A program made the translations under genes and the position numbers. The notes under the pieces are model-generated. The model did no database searches. It worked only from the letters and a program-made list of their open reading frames with translations, and was not told the origin of the DNA. DNA of 63,032 nt from Pseudonocardiales bacterium (GTDB taxonomy: Bacteria > Actinomycetota > Actinomycetes > Mycobacteriales > Pseudonocardiaceae). The stretch lies in contig JAFAUB010000139.1 in NCBI GenBank assembly GCA_019243635.1, forward strand, positions 1-63,032. Reading direction: 5' to 3'. Below are positions 26,809 through 35,291 of this stretch, in pieces (positions within the stretch are counted from its first letter, which is position 1; every line of letters begins with the position of its first letter).

Positions 26809-28964
26809 CCGAGCTGACCCTGCCGGGCTTTCGCACCACACCACTGGGCAGCTACCTGGGCGCGCTCGGGTTGCTGCGTGCCGTGACCCGACTGATCGAC
26901 AGCGAGGCGGCCGGGCACTGGGAACGGCAGAGACTTACCCTCACCAGCCTGTTCACCACGATAGATGAGCTGGTGGACGAACTGCTGGCGCGGTTCGAGC
27001 CGGAGGCCATCGTCTCGCCGTGGAACGAAGGGGCGGGCTTCGTACCGAAGGGCTCGAATCGCACCGCCGCCGAAGCCGTTGAGGCAATGCGGAAGTCCAC
27101 TGATCCACGGCTTGCGCGGTTGCGCGAGGCAATCGCCGCTGGTGATCGAGTCGTGGAGCGTGGGCTGAGCTTCGGATGGGGCGGCAAGGGGAGTGACCTG
27201 TGGGATAAGAACAGGAAGCCCGAGCTGCTCGTGCTCTGCCGCAGTGAGCTTCCCGACCACGCCCTGCCGTGGCTCGATGCCGTGGTCGCCCTCGGCCAAG
27301 ACGACGACCCCGCCTACAGCCGGCTGCTCGGCACCGGGGGAAACTTCGGTCGCCAGGACCTGTCGGCCACTTACTTGGCGCGGCTGCAGTCCGTTCTCAC
27401 CGATCGCCGCACGCGGGAGTGGCTGCATTCGCTGCTCAGCGGCAGGGAGTCGACGCCGTACCTGCGGGACGCGGTAGGGCAGTTCGACCCCGGCCGAGCG
27501 GGCGGTATCCAGTCCTCGCCGTGGGAGAATGCGGACGAGAAGGGATTCGTCAACCCCTGGGCGTTCCTGCTCACCGTGGAGGGCGCTCTACTGTTCGCCA
27601 CCGCTGTGGTCCGCAGGCACGGAGCCGAGTACGCGCGGGTGGCTCTCCCGTTTCAGGTCCACGGCTCCACTGCCGGCTACCCGACGCAGGCACCGGGAGA
27701 GAACGTGCTGGGGGAGCTGTGGGCGCCCGAATGGTCCGCCCCGGCCCGGCTGGACGAGCTCACGCACCTGCTTGCCGAGGGTCGCGCCGAATGGAACGGA
27801 CGACCTGCCAGATCTGGGCTCGATTTCGCGAGGGCCGTCTCGACCCTCGGCGTCGACCGAGGAATCGGTGCCTTCGAGCGGCACCTGTTCGTCGACCGGC
27901 ACGGCCGGAATCCGCTTGCGCTACCCGCTGGGCGTATCGAGGTCCGCCGCAGGCGCGGGGTGCAGGTGCTGGCTGGGTTCGACGCCTGGCTGGATCGGCT
28001 GCGCCGTGCCGAGCTGCCGTCGCAGGTGGAGACGGGGCTGCGGGCGGTCGAGCAGGCGCTGTTCGACCATGCCGGCTCCGGCATACCCGACCTGCTGGTT
28101 GAGGTCATCGCGGCTGTCGGGCGTTGCCACGAAGCGGTGGCCCGTTCGGGGGCGGCGCGGGGGTTCGTCCGTCCCCTGCTGATGAGGGACGGTCGGGCCC
28201 TGCTCGATGAGCTGCGCGAGGCGGCAGCAGATGACGTCGAACTGCGGGTCGCGCTCGCCTTTGCCACCGCCCGTGACACGAAGCCGAGTCTTCCGCTGCG
28301 TGGGCTGCTGTCGCCGGTCACCGTCGGTCCGCCCCTGGAATGGACACGTCGCCCGACACTCGCGCCGCTGAGCAGCGGCCTGGGCGTGGCGCTGGCTGAG
28401 GCGGCTCGCAGGCGCGGGTTTCCCGGGGCGGTGGACGAGGTGGAGAGCGAGCTCGAACCCTCCGTGAAGGGCGTGCGAATCGGCTACCAGCGGGGCCTGC
28501 GGGTAACTGTGGCCGATGTTCGGCGGTTCGTTGCTGGAGAGATCCGCGACGGACGACTCACCGATCTTCTTGCCGGGCTACTCACCGTGGACTGGCGCTC
28601 CACGTCCGACGCTGTCCTCCGCAGCGGGCCGGCGCAACCGGATCCCGCGCTGGATCTGTTGCTGCCATTCACCGGCACCGATCCGATCAGCCTGCCGGAT
28701 AAGACGCTGGTGCGTCCCGGATCCGAATGGCCCACTCTGCTCCAGGCAGGTCGTACGGCTGAGGTACTCGCCGACGCCGCCCGACGGCTGCGGATCGCCG
28801 GCCTGCGTCACGTGATCACTCCGGGTGTCGCGCCGCACGAGGGTGCCCGGCTCGCCGCCGTCCTGCTGCTGAGAGTTTCCGACGGCGACCGTCTCAAAGC
28901 GCTGCGCCGCGTCGCCGTCCTTCCCGATCCCGCCAGCGAACAGAACCAGGAGATCCCCGCGTGA
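26805..28964 (+). CDS. csx17: Type I-G CRISPR-associated protein Csx17 (large subunit)
   Basis: 719-residue protein starting TLPGFRTTPLGSYLGALGLL, the recognisable N-terminal signature of Csx17. In type I-G it takes the place of Cas8 as large subunit of the effector. It has no clear enzymatic motifs. Coupled by 4-bp overlaps to cas3 upstream and csb1 downstream. Confidence 0.92.
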   Translation: MTELTLPGFRTTPLGSYLGALGLLRAVTRLIDSEAAGHWERQRLTLTSLFTTIDELVDELLARFEPEAIVSPWNEGAGFVPKGSNRTAAEAVEAMRKSTDPRLARLREAIAAGDRVVERGLSFGWGGKGSDLWDKNRKPELLVLCRSELPDHALPWLDAVVALGQDDDPAYSRLLGTGGNFGRQDLSATYLARLQSVLTDRRTREWLHSLLSGRESTPYLRDAVGQFDPGRAGGIQSSPWENADEKGFVNPWAFLLTVEGALLFATAVVRRHGAEYARVALPFQVHGSTAGYPTQAPGENVLGELWAPEWSAPARLDELTHLLAEGRAEWNGRPARSGLDFARAVSTLGVDRGIGAFERHLFVDRHGRNPLALPAGRIEVRRRRGVQVLAGFDAWLDRLRRAELPSQVETGLRAVEQALFDHAGSGIPDLLVEVIAAVGRCHEAVARSGAARGFVRPLLMRDGRALLDELREAAADDVELRVALAFATARDTKPSLPLRGLLSPVTVGPPLEWTRRPTLAPLSSGLGVALAEAARRRGFPGAVDEVESELEPSVKGVRIGYQRGLRVTVADVRRFVAGEIRDGRLTDLLAGLLTVDWRSTSDAVLRSGPAQPDPALDLLLPFTGTDPISLPDKTLVRPGSEWPTLLQAGRTAEVLADAARRLRIAGLRHVITPGVAPHEGARLAAVLLLRVSDGDRLKALRRVAVLPDPASEQNQEIPA

Positions 28965-29917
28965 CCGCCCGCCTGAGTTTCGATGTCGACCTCACCCCAC
29001 TGCTCGGCAGCACCTTCCAACCGACCGGCTTCCCCGATGTCGGCCCCGCGACCTTCACTCGTTTCGACAACGGTCAGGAGGTGCCCTCGCTGCTGGTGGA
29101 GTCGGTGCAGTCAATGGCGAATCGGCTCGAGGCCACAGCGTGGGACGCCGCCAGTGACGAGCCGGTCGCTGAGGTCACCGGCCTGCCTTATGTGCGGGTC
29201 GTACGGGCTGGAACCGGTGAGTTCCTGACGTCCAGCAGGTTGGAGGCACACCGGCTCGCCTCGCCGTTCGTGCATCGCGCGACGCGCGACGGCAAGCTGA
29301 TGTTCGACGAGATCCGTGACCGCCTCGGCTTGGCCAAGGACACCCCACTCAACCGCCGGCACATGGCCCGAGCCGTCGCCGAGCTGGACCCGTTCTGCCT
29401 GCTGCACGGGGTCTTCTTCAGCCAGAAGGAATGGTGGGGCCAGCCCAAGTTCGAGCGCGCGATCTCGGCGGTCATCGAGGCGCGAGATGTGCAGCGGGCG
29501 GTCAGCGGTGGTCGCAAGTCCGACCGAGTGCGCCACCAGCTCGGCGAGGAAGGCGGCGGAACCGCCGAGGGATATGGCTCCGTGCCGTTCCACCGCACCG
29601 AGTGGACTGCGAAGACGATCCGTGCGTCGTTCATTGTTGACGCCGAGCTGCTGCGCTCTTACGGGTTACCGCAGTCGGTGACTGAGCTGTTGCAAATCTT
29701 GGCACTGTGGGAGATTCGCCGCTTCCTCGTCGGTGGGCTGCGGTTACGTACCGCATGCGATCTGGAGATCGTCGGCGAGGTGAGTTCCCGGCACGGGTCG
29801 ACGCTGCCAGCGCTCGAGGAGCTGACTTCGCGGATCACCGAGCTGATCCCCCAGGGCCGGGACGTCTTCGGGAACGGTACGCCGCTGACCGTCGAGTGGT
29901 CGGGCAAGAAGGCTTGA
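28961..29917 (+). CDS. csb1: Type I-G Cas7 protein Csb1
   Basis: 318-residue Cas7-family backbone subunit (GSU0053 type), expected to polymerise along the crRNA. It shows family-like blocks such as PTGFPDVGPATFTR near the start and SSRLEAHRLASPF. Overlaps csx17 by 4 bp; csb2 starts 2 bp after its stop. Full length and intact. Confidence 0.9.
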   Translation: MTARLSFDVDLTPLLGSTFQPTGFPDVGPATFTRFDNGQEVPSLLVESVQSMANRLEATAWDAASDEPVAEVTGLPYVRVVRAGTGEFLTSSRLEAHRLASPFVHRATRDGKLMFDEIRDRLGLAKDTPLNRRHMARAVAELDPFCLLHGVFFSQKEWWGQPKFERAISAVIEARDVQRAVSGGRKSDRVRHQLGEEGGGTAEGYGSVPFHRTEWTAKTIRASFIVDAELLRSYGLPQSVTELLQILALWEIRRFLVGGLRLRTACDLEIVGEVSSRHGSTLPALEELTSRITELIPQGRDVFGNGTPLTVEWSGKKA

Positions 29918-29919
29918 CG

Positions 29920-31359
29920 ATGCCGACCACGCTTGTGCTGCGATTCCCGTGGGGGCGCTATCACGCTACCCCGTGGGGCCGGCACGTCAATGAGGGAGCA
30001 GTGGAGCTGCCGCCGTCGCCATGGCGGCTGCTGCGGGCACTGTACGCGGTCTGGCGCACCCGTGCCCCGGAGCTGGACGGGGACACCGTGCACGCACTGC
30101 TGGCGCGGTTGGCGGAGCCGCCGACGTTCCACATCCCCCGGCACGGCGTGTCGCACACCCGGCACTACTTCCCGGATATGGCTCACCGTAGCGGCTCACC
30201 GAGCGTCGACCGGACCTTGGACGCGTTCGCGGTGTTCGAACGGGACGCCGAGCTCGGGGTGCGATGGCCCTTCGAACTAGCGACGCCGCAACGAGCCGCG
30301 CTGGAGCGGCTGGCCTGGTCGATCCCGTACTTCGGCCGAGCCGACAGCCTGTGCTCAGGATTCCTGCCCACCGAATGGGAGCCGGGACCGCACGGGACGT
30401 GGGTGCCGGTGGACGTGGCGGACTCGGTCGCCGAAGACGCCCCGGTGACCTCGGTGCTGGCCCCCGATCTCCCGCTCCAGCTCGACGCGCTGCTCACCCG
30501 ACCCGTCGACGTGCGCAAGGGCGACCTGCTGTTCCCGGCTGGCACACACCTGCTGGCCTACCAGCGCACCCGCTCGGCTCCCCGGCTGCGCCCCCAGCCG
30601 CGTCGGCACGGCGAGCCGGCTACCGCAGTGCGGTTCAGTGTGCTCCAAGCGGGACTACCACCGCAGACGGATTCGTTGGTCTACACCGATCTGCTCCGTC
30701 AAGGTGCGCTCAGCAAGCTCGGCCGGCTGCCCGAGGAGCGCGCGCGTACCCAGCTCGGCGGCCGCACGGTCGACGGCACCGCCATGACAGGTCACGGGCA
30801 TGCCCACTATCTGCCGTTGATCACCGACCGGCGGCTGACCGGCCTGGTGGTCTGGGTGCCGAACGGGTTGCCCGACGACGAGCTGAAGGCGCTCACCAGC
30901 GTCGACCGGCTCTACAGCAGGGTGAACCCGGACTGGCGGCTCATCGTTCGAGTCGCCGGGATCGGCACGCCGGGGCGGGTCGTGCCTGAGCTGATGGCCC
31001 AGCGGCCCGCCACCGTCTGGCGGTCGGTGACACCGTTCACCCCGTCGCGCTACCGCAAGCGCAACGCCGGATGGCTGGACTACCTCGGTACTGAGGTTGC
31101 CAAGGAGCTGGAGAACCGCAGTCTGCCACCGCTGCGCGCGGTGACGTTGCTGAGCGAGGAGTGGCAGCCGTGGCGGCGCTACCGCCCGTCGGCCCGGATG
31201 CGCCGCGACACCCGCCAGGGTCAGGCCACCCGTCCATCGGCGTTCTTGCGGATCGAGCTCGTCGAGCCGACGCAGGGTCCACTCGCGCTGGGGCACCTGA
31301 GCCACTTCGGGCTCGGACTGTTCGGCCCTGATTCCGGCACCCAGGCCGGACCCCATTGA
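29920..31359 (+). CDS. csb2: Type I-G Cas5-Cas6 fusion protein Csb2, with altered C-terminus
   Basis: 479-residue Csb2 (GSU0054 type), which combines Cas5-like capping and Cas6-like crRNA processing. It starts with the conserved LVLRFPWGRYHATPWGRHV. The C-terminus, HLSHFGLGLF followed by GPDSGTQAGPH, is unusual: the last codons are made of a degenerate CRISPR repeat. An apparent original ending (HLSHFGLGLFVLDPER then stop) lies 0.9 kb downstream at 32223-32273, four bases before cas4-cas1. The last ten residues are therefore probably acquired through an insertion; the enzyme core looks intact. Confidence 0.9.
   Translation: MPTTLVLRFPWGRYHATPWGRHVNEGAVELPPSPWRLLRALYAVWRTRAPELDGDTVHALLARLAEPPTFHIPRHGVSHTRHYFPDMAHRSGSPSVDRTLDAFAVFERDAELGVRWPFELATPQRAALERLAWSIPYFGRADSLCSGFLPTEWEPGPHGTWVPVDVADSVAEDAPVTSVLAPDLPLQLDALLTRPVDVRKGDLLFPAGTHLLAYQRTRSAPRLRPQPRRHGEPATAVRFSVLQAGLPPQTDSLVYTDLLRQGALSKLGRLPEERARTQLGGRTVDGTAMTGHGHAHYLPLITDRRLTGLVVWVPNGLPDDELKALTSVDRLYSRVNPDWRLIVRVAGIGTPGRVVPELMAQRPATVWRSVTPFTPSRYRKRNAGWLDYLGTEVAKELENRSLPPLRAVTLLSEEWQPWRRYRPSARMRRDTRQGQATRPSAFLRIELVEPTQGPLALGHLSHFGLGLFGPDSGTQAGPH
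31294..31324 (+). repeat. Duplicated 3' segment of csb2, copy 1
   Basis: 31 bases starting CACCTGAGCCACTTCGGGCT, encoding HLSHFGLGLF, within csb2. They recur at 32223-32253 with one mismatch. The two copies bracket the degenerate repeats and the toxin-antitoxin-like genes. Confidence 0.85.
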
Positions 31360-31361
31360 GG
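31328..31361 (+). repeat. Degenerate CRISPR repeat 1 in csb2 3' end
   Basis: 34 bases starting CTGATTCCGG and ending CCCCATTGAGG, matching the array repeat except for a few changes in the central stem (CACCCAGGCC). It overlaps the csb2 stop codon. It begins 144 bp before the second degenerate repeat, twice the usual 72-bp repeat-spacer period. Confidence 0.85.
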
Positions 31362-31471
31362 TGTGGCTCGGGATGATCGCCGGCGGGTCCGGTGGGAGAG
31401 CCACGGCACGCGGCTCCGGTACGTCCGGTATGGTGGGCGGCTGGATCTCCGAGGATTCCTCGTGTCCCTGC

Positions 31472-31506
31472 CTGATTCCGGCCCCTGTGGTCGTACCCCA
31501 TTGAGG
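31472..31506 (+). repeat. Degenerate CRISPR repeat 2 before the TA-like pair
   Basis: 35 bases with intact ends (CTGATTCCGG...ACCCCATTGAGG) but a damaged stem (CCCCTGTGGTCG), ending 39 bp before the start codon of the DUF6247-like gene. Its 3' flank overlaps what should be the promoter/leader of that gene. Confidence 0.8.
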
Positions 31507-31545
31507 TCCCAGCCCCCGCTCAGGACCCGACCGAAGGAGGCAGCC

Positions 31546-31908
31546 ATGAACGCCCCTAAACCGTCGCCTGTTACGATGCCAACGTTGTCCTCACCTCGTG
31601 GGTCCGTCGGGATGGGCGATCCTCGCGATGTTGTCACCAATTACTTGCGCGGTCCGGAGAAGACCCCAGCGGCGATCCGGGACGCGTTGGATCCCGCTCA
31701 GCGGGGGCAGTTTGAAGCCGAGTACCGAGTCGCGCTCGCGCGTGCTGCGGAGACCCTCGACCTCGAGCCGGTGCTCACGTTGGTGCAGCGCACATGGTGG
31801 GTACGAGCGGTCATGAACCTGAACCCTGAAATGCTCGACGGCGTGGCGGTGGACGTAAACCGTGTCACTGCGGGTGACGAGTCGATCCTTGCCGACGAGG
31901 ACCTGTGA
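31546..31908 (+). CDS. DUF6247-like protein, probable antitoxin
   Basis: 120-residue protein with AIRDALDPAQRGQFEAEYR and an Ala/Glu-rich helix after it, resembling the actinobacterial DUF6247 family, members of which lie next to RelE-like toxins. The ATG at 31546 follows GAAGGAGG. It precedes a RelE/ParE-like gene by 19 bp. Antitoxin function is inferred from context and size. It is out of place within a cas operon. Confidence 0.6.
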   Translation: MNAPKPSPVTMPTLSSPRGSVGMGDPRDVVTNYLRGPEKTPAAIRDALDPAQRGQFEAEYRVALARAAETLDLEPVLTLVQRTWWVRAVMNLNPEMLDGVAVDVNRVTAGDESILADEDL

Positions 31909-31927
31909 TCAGATAGGTGTCAGATTG

Positions 31928-32185
31928 ATGGCTCGGTATCGGCTCCGCTATGCCACGTATGCCGCCGAGCAGCTGCGCCATATGCCCCGGTCGTTGCGCG
32001 CCGCCTTCGACGTGAGGGTTGAAGACCTTGAACGTGACCCCTATGTCACCGGTGACTACAACGAGGGAGTGGGTAGCTACTCCACTACGTTCAGCGGAGG
32101 CGAAGAGAGTGGCGTTATCCTCTACGTAGTGTCTGACGAGATCATGATGGTGACTGTTCTCCGCGTGAACTGGGTTAAGTGGTGA
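31928..32185 (+). CDS. RelE/ParE-like small protein, probable toxin
   Basis: 85-residue basic protein (RYRLRYATYAAEQLRHMP at its start, LRVNWVKW at the end) with the size and beta-alpha pattern of RelE/ParE toxins, which cleave ribosome-bound mRNA or poison gyrase. No catalytic residue can be assigned safely. Downstream of the DUF6247-like gene and between csb2 and cas4-cas1. Loss of the locus would then release the toxin from its antitoxin, a typical stabilising arrangement. Confidence 0.55.
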   Translation: MARYRLRYATYAAEQLRHMPRSLRAAFDVRVEDLERDPYVTGDYNEGVGSYSTTFSGGEESGVILYVVSDEIMMVTVLRVNWVKW

Positions 32186-32222
32186 GGCCATCGCTGCCAT
32201 CGGTCACTCGGAGCTTGCGGGA

Positions 32223-32273
32223 CACCTGAGCCACTTCGGGCTCGGGCTGTTCGTGCTGGACCCGGAGCGCTGA
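32223..32273 (+). pseudogene. Stranded original 3' end of csb2 (copy 2 of the duplication)
   Basis: The frame encodes HLSHFGLGLFVLDPER and a TGA at 32271-32273; the first 31 bases repeat csb2 31294-31324 with one mismatch. The stop lies four bases before the GTG of cas4-cas1, the tight spacing seen elsewhere in this operon. This looks like the ancestral end of csb2, cut off by the inserted segment. Confidence 0.75.
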
Positions 32274-32276
32274 GCT

Positions 32277-33917
32277 GTGGACCCTGACCTGCTGCCGGCT
32301 CGGATGGTCAACGAGTTCGTCTACTGCCCCCGGCTGTTCTACCTGGAGTGGGTCGAGGCCCGGTTCGCGGACAACGACGACACCCGGCTCGGCCAGCAGG
32401 TGCACCGCAGGGTCGACGTCGAGTCCGGCGCGGCTCCCCTGCCCCAGGACGGCGAGCTGCGCCGAGCCCGGTCTGTCACGCTGAGTTCAGAGCGGCTCGG
32501 AGTGATCGCCAAGCTCGACCTGATCGAAGGCGACGGCGGCGGCGTCGTGCCGGTGGACTACAAGAAGGGATCGCCGCAGCCCGACGGATCGCCGTGGCCC
32601 AGCGACGAGGTGCAGGTCTGCCTGCAGGCGCTGCTGCTGCGTGAGCGCGGCTACCAGTGTGATCACGCGGAGCTGTGGTACGCCGAGACCCGCCATCGCG
32701 TGCGGGTGGAGCTGACGCCGGAACGGTTGAGCTGGGCAGCTGACCTGGTCGCTGACGCGCGGGCGGTGGCCGACCGGGCCCGTCCGCCACTGCCACTGGT
32801 CGACAGCCCCAAGTGCCCGCGCTGTTCCTTGGTCGGGTTGTGCCTACCTGACGAGACCAATGCGCTGCTGTCCCGCCGCGAGCAGCCACCGCGCCGGCTG
32901 GTGCCCCGTGACCCGGACCAGCGACCCGTCTACGTCACCGAGCCCGGATCCTTCGTGGGTGTCCGCAGCGGACGACTCGAGGTCACCCTGAAGAAGGAGA
33001 GACTTGCCTCGTGGCGCCTGCTGGACGTGGCCCAGCTGGCCGTGTTCGGGCGGGTCCAGATCAGCACCCAGGCGCTGGGGGAGTGCTTCGCGCGGGGAAT
33101 CCCGGTGCTGTGGCTGAGCAGCGGCGGGTGGTTGCAGGGATTCGCCCTGGGGCAGCCGTCGAAGTATGTGGAGCTCCGGCGCCGGCAGACGGCGGCGCAT
33201 GCCCAGGGTGGTGCCGGGCTCGCGCAGCGGATGATCGCGGGAAAGATCATGAACTGCCGGACGCTGCTGCGGCGCAACTCTCGCGGTGACGTGTCGTCCA
33301 CGGTGGCCGCGCTCAAGCGGCTCGCGCAGCAGGCTCGCGAGGCGACCGACTTCTCAAGCCTGCTGGGCATCGAGGGCACTGCGGCGCGGATGTACTTCGG
33401 GGCGCTTCCGTCGATGCTGGTGGGTGGCGCGGAGCCGTTCGGCGCGGAGTTTTCGCAGCTGGGACGCAACCGTCGGCCGCCGCTGGACCCGCTCAACGCG
33501 CTGTTGTCCTTCTGCTACGCGATGCTCACCAAGGACCTCGTCGCGGTGACGCTGGGCGTCGGGTTCGACCCGTACCTCGGTGTATACCACCGGTCGCGCT
33601 ACGGTCGACCCTCCCTCGCGCTGGACCTCGCTGAGGAGTTCCGGCCATTGATCGCCGACTCGGTGGTGATCGGTCTGCTCAACAACGGTGAGATCACCGC
33701 GTCGGACTTCATCCGGCGGGCCGGAGCGGTGTCGCTGACCGCGGACGGCCGTCGGACCGTGCTGAAGGCCTACGAACGGCGGCTGGACACCGAGATCCGT
33801 CATCCCGTCTTCGAGTACCGGATCAGCTACCGGCGGGTACTCGACGTCCAGGCCAGGCTGCTGGCCGCAGTGCTGGTGGGCGAGGTGCCGGAATACATCC
33901 CCATGGTCACGAGGTGA
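32277..33917 (+). CDS. cas4-cas1: Cas4-Cas1 fusion protein, type I-G adaptation module
   Basis: 546-residue fusion used for spacer acquisition. Residues 1 to about 200 are a RecB-like Cas4 nuclease with cluster cysteines at C17 (VYCPRLFY) and in CPRCSLVGLC (about 180-189). The rest is Cas1 integrase with the metal-site Glu in LLGIEGTAARMYF, His in VYHRSRYGRPS and the acidic residues of LALDLAEEFRP. Cas4 trims and selects prespacers by PAM; Cas1 integrates them. The fusion is characteristic of type I-G. GTG start immediately after the stranded csb2 end. Confidence 0.94.
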   Translation: MDPDLLPARMVNEFVYCPRLFYLEWVEARFADNDDTRLGQQVHRRVDVESGAAPLPQDGELRRARSVTLSSERLGVIAKLDLIEGDGGGVVPVDYKKGSPQPDGSPWPSDEVQVCLQALLLRERGYQCDHAELWYAETRHRVRVELTPERLSWAADLVADARAVADRARPPLPLVDSPKCPRCSLVGLCLPDETNALLSRREQPPRRLVPRDPDQRPVYVTEPGSFVGVRSGRLEVTLKKERLASWRLLDVAQLAVFGRVQISTQALGECFARGIPVLWLSSGGWLQGFALGQPSKYVELRRRQTAAHAQGGAGLAQRMIAGKIMNCRTLLRRNSRGDVSSTVAALKRLAQQAREATDFSSLLGIEGTAARMYFGALPSMLVGGAEPFGAEFSQLGRNRRPPLDPLNALLSFCYAMLTKDLVAVTLGVGFDPYLGVYHRSRYGRPSLALDLAEEFRPLIADSVVIGLLNNGEITASDFIRRAGAVSLTADGRRTVLKAYERRLDTEIRHPVFEYRISYRRVLDVQARLLAAVLVGEVPEYIPMVTR

Positions 33918-33921
33918 CGCC

Positions 33922-34209
33922 GTGGCCCGTCGCCGGTACCTGATGGCCTACGACATCGCCGATCCCAAGCGGTTGCGGCGGATCTGCACCTTGATGGAGG
34001 ACCATGGAGAGCGTCTGCAGTACTCCGTGTTCCTGTGTGACCTCACGGTAGCCGAGCTGGCAGAGTTGGAGTCCGCCGTAACGGAGGCGATGAACCTTCA
34101 TGAGGACAGCGTCGTCCAGATCGACCTCGGGCCGCTCCATGCGCCCGCCGCAGTACGCACCCTCGGGCGCCCGAGGCGCCAGCCGACAACCGGCCCTCAG
34201 ATCGTGTGA
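33922..34209 (+). CDS. cas2: CRISPR-associated Cas2
   Basis: 95-residue Cas2, the dimeric scaffold of the Cas1-Cas2 integrase. It begins RRRYLMAYDIADPKRLRR, with the conserved Asp after beta-strand 1, and contains EDHGERLQYSVFLCDL. It starts 4 bp after the cas4-cas1 stop with a GTG. The array begins 173 bp downstream. Confidence 0.95.
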   Translation: MARRRYLMAYDIADPKRLRRICTLMEDHGERLQYSVFLCDLTVAELAELESAVTEAMNLHEDSVVQIDLGPLHAPAAVRTLGRPRRQPTTGPQIV

Positions 34210-34382
34210 TGGTGTGCGAGCGGTCCGGTACTGCGTCGGTACCCGGTGAGCGCTCGTCTGCACGTCAGCGACCATCTCACCGTCTTCGCAGGGCTCGGCC
34301 CGTGCCGCATCATGCCGACCTGTTGGCACCTCTCGCGCGAACCGGTATCCTGCCTGCTCACAGGCCCAGTTTTCCCCGAGCC
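34210..34382 (+). promoter_or_regulatory. Probable CRISPR leader
   Basis: 173 bp between cas2 and the first intact repeat. The distal repeat of the array is degenerate, so this side is the leader end and the array is read on the plus strand. No clear promoter hexamers are seen; a short T-run (CAGTTTTCC) lies just before the first repeat. Confidence 0.6.
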
Positions 34383-35291
34383 CTGATTCCGGCCCCCAGG
34401 GCCGGACCCCATTGAGGCTCGGCGCGCGGTGGCCGGTGCCGAGCCCGACCAGCGACTGATTCCGGCCCCCAGGGCCGGACCCCATTGAGGCGGCGAGTCC
34501 CGCGGCGACGGCTTTGGCGCTGAACGTCTGATTCCGGCCCCCAGGGCCGGACCCCATTGAGGCATCACGTCACGGACGGACGTGACACGCGAGTTATGAT
34601 CTGATTCCGGCCCCCAGGGCCGGACCCCATTGAGGCAACACGTCGGCGTACAGCTGGGCGGTCGGCTGAAGATCTGATTCCGGTCCCCAGGGCCGGACCC
34701 CATTGAGGCGAGCCGTACGCGGCGATGACGAGCCTGGTCCCGGCCGGGCTGATTCCGGTCCCCAGGGCCGGACCCCATTGAGGCAGACCCCGCTGATGCG
34801 CCCCGACCAGATCATGCGAATCTGATTCCGGCCCCCAGGGCCGGACCCCATTGAGGCGAGAGGCTGGTGAACGGTACCGCGATACCCCAACAGCTGATTC
34901 CGGCCCCCAGGGCCGGACCCCATTGAGGCTCTGTGGTGCCACCGTCATAGTCGCTGGTGTCCACGTCCTGATTCCGGCCCCCAGGGCCGGGCCCCATTGA
35001 GGCCCGACCACCTCGGTCACCCACCCTTCCGGCCACCCCCTGATTCCGGCCCCCAGGGCCGGACCCCATTGAGGCGACCACCGACATCGTTCCCGACTCC
35101 ATGTCGATGACCTGATTCCGGCCCCCAGGGCCGGACCCCATTGAGGCACTCCCCATCCCAGCGCGACCCGGACAAAAAGGAACTGATTCCGGCCCCCAGG
35201 GCCGGACCCCATTGAGGCGAACAGGAAGATAACGAGCTGGACGGCGCCGCCCCCGCTGATTCCGGTCCCCAAGGCCGGACCCCATTCTGGG
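34383..35291 (+). CRISPR. CRISPR array, 13 repeats of 36 bp and 12 spacers
   Basis: Repeats start at 34383, 34456, 34528, 34601, 34674, 34749, 34822, 34894, 34968, 35040, 35112, 35183 and 35256; spacers are 35-39 bp. The repeat begins CTGATTCCGG and ends ACCCCATTGAGGC, with a perfect inner palindrome TCCGGCCC-CCA-GGGCCGGA. The 3' ATTGAGGC resembles the usual ATTGAAAC crRNA handle. Repeats 5, 6 and 13 carry a C-to-T change that still allows G-U pairing in the stem; repeat 9 has one A-to-G change; repeat 13 is degenerate at its 3' end. By eye no spacer matches elsewhere in this window. Confidence 0.97.

Noticed and set aside
34419..35255. Self-targeting spacers
   Set aside because: Reading each spacer against the window by eye found no match; a full genome search was not possible.
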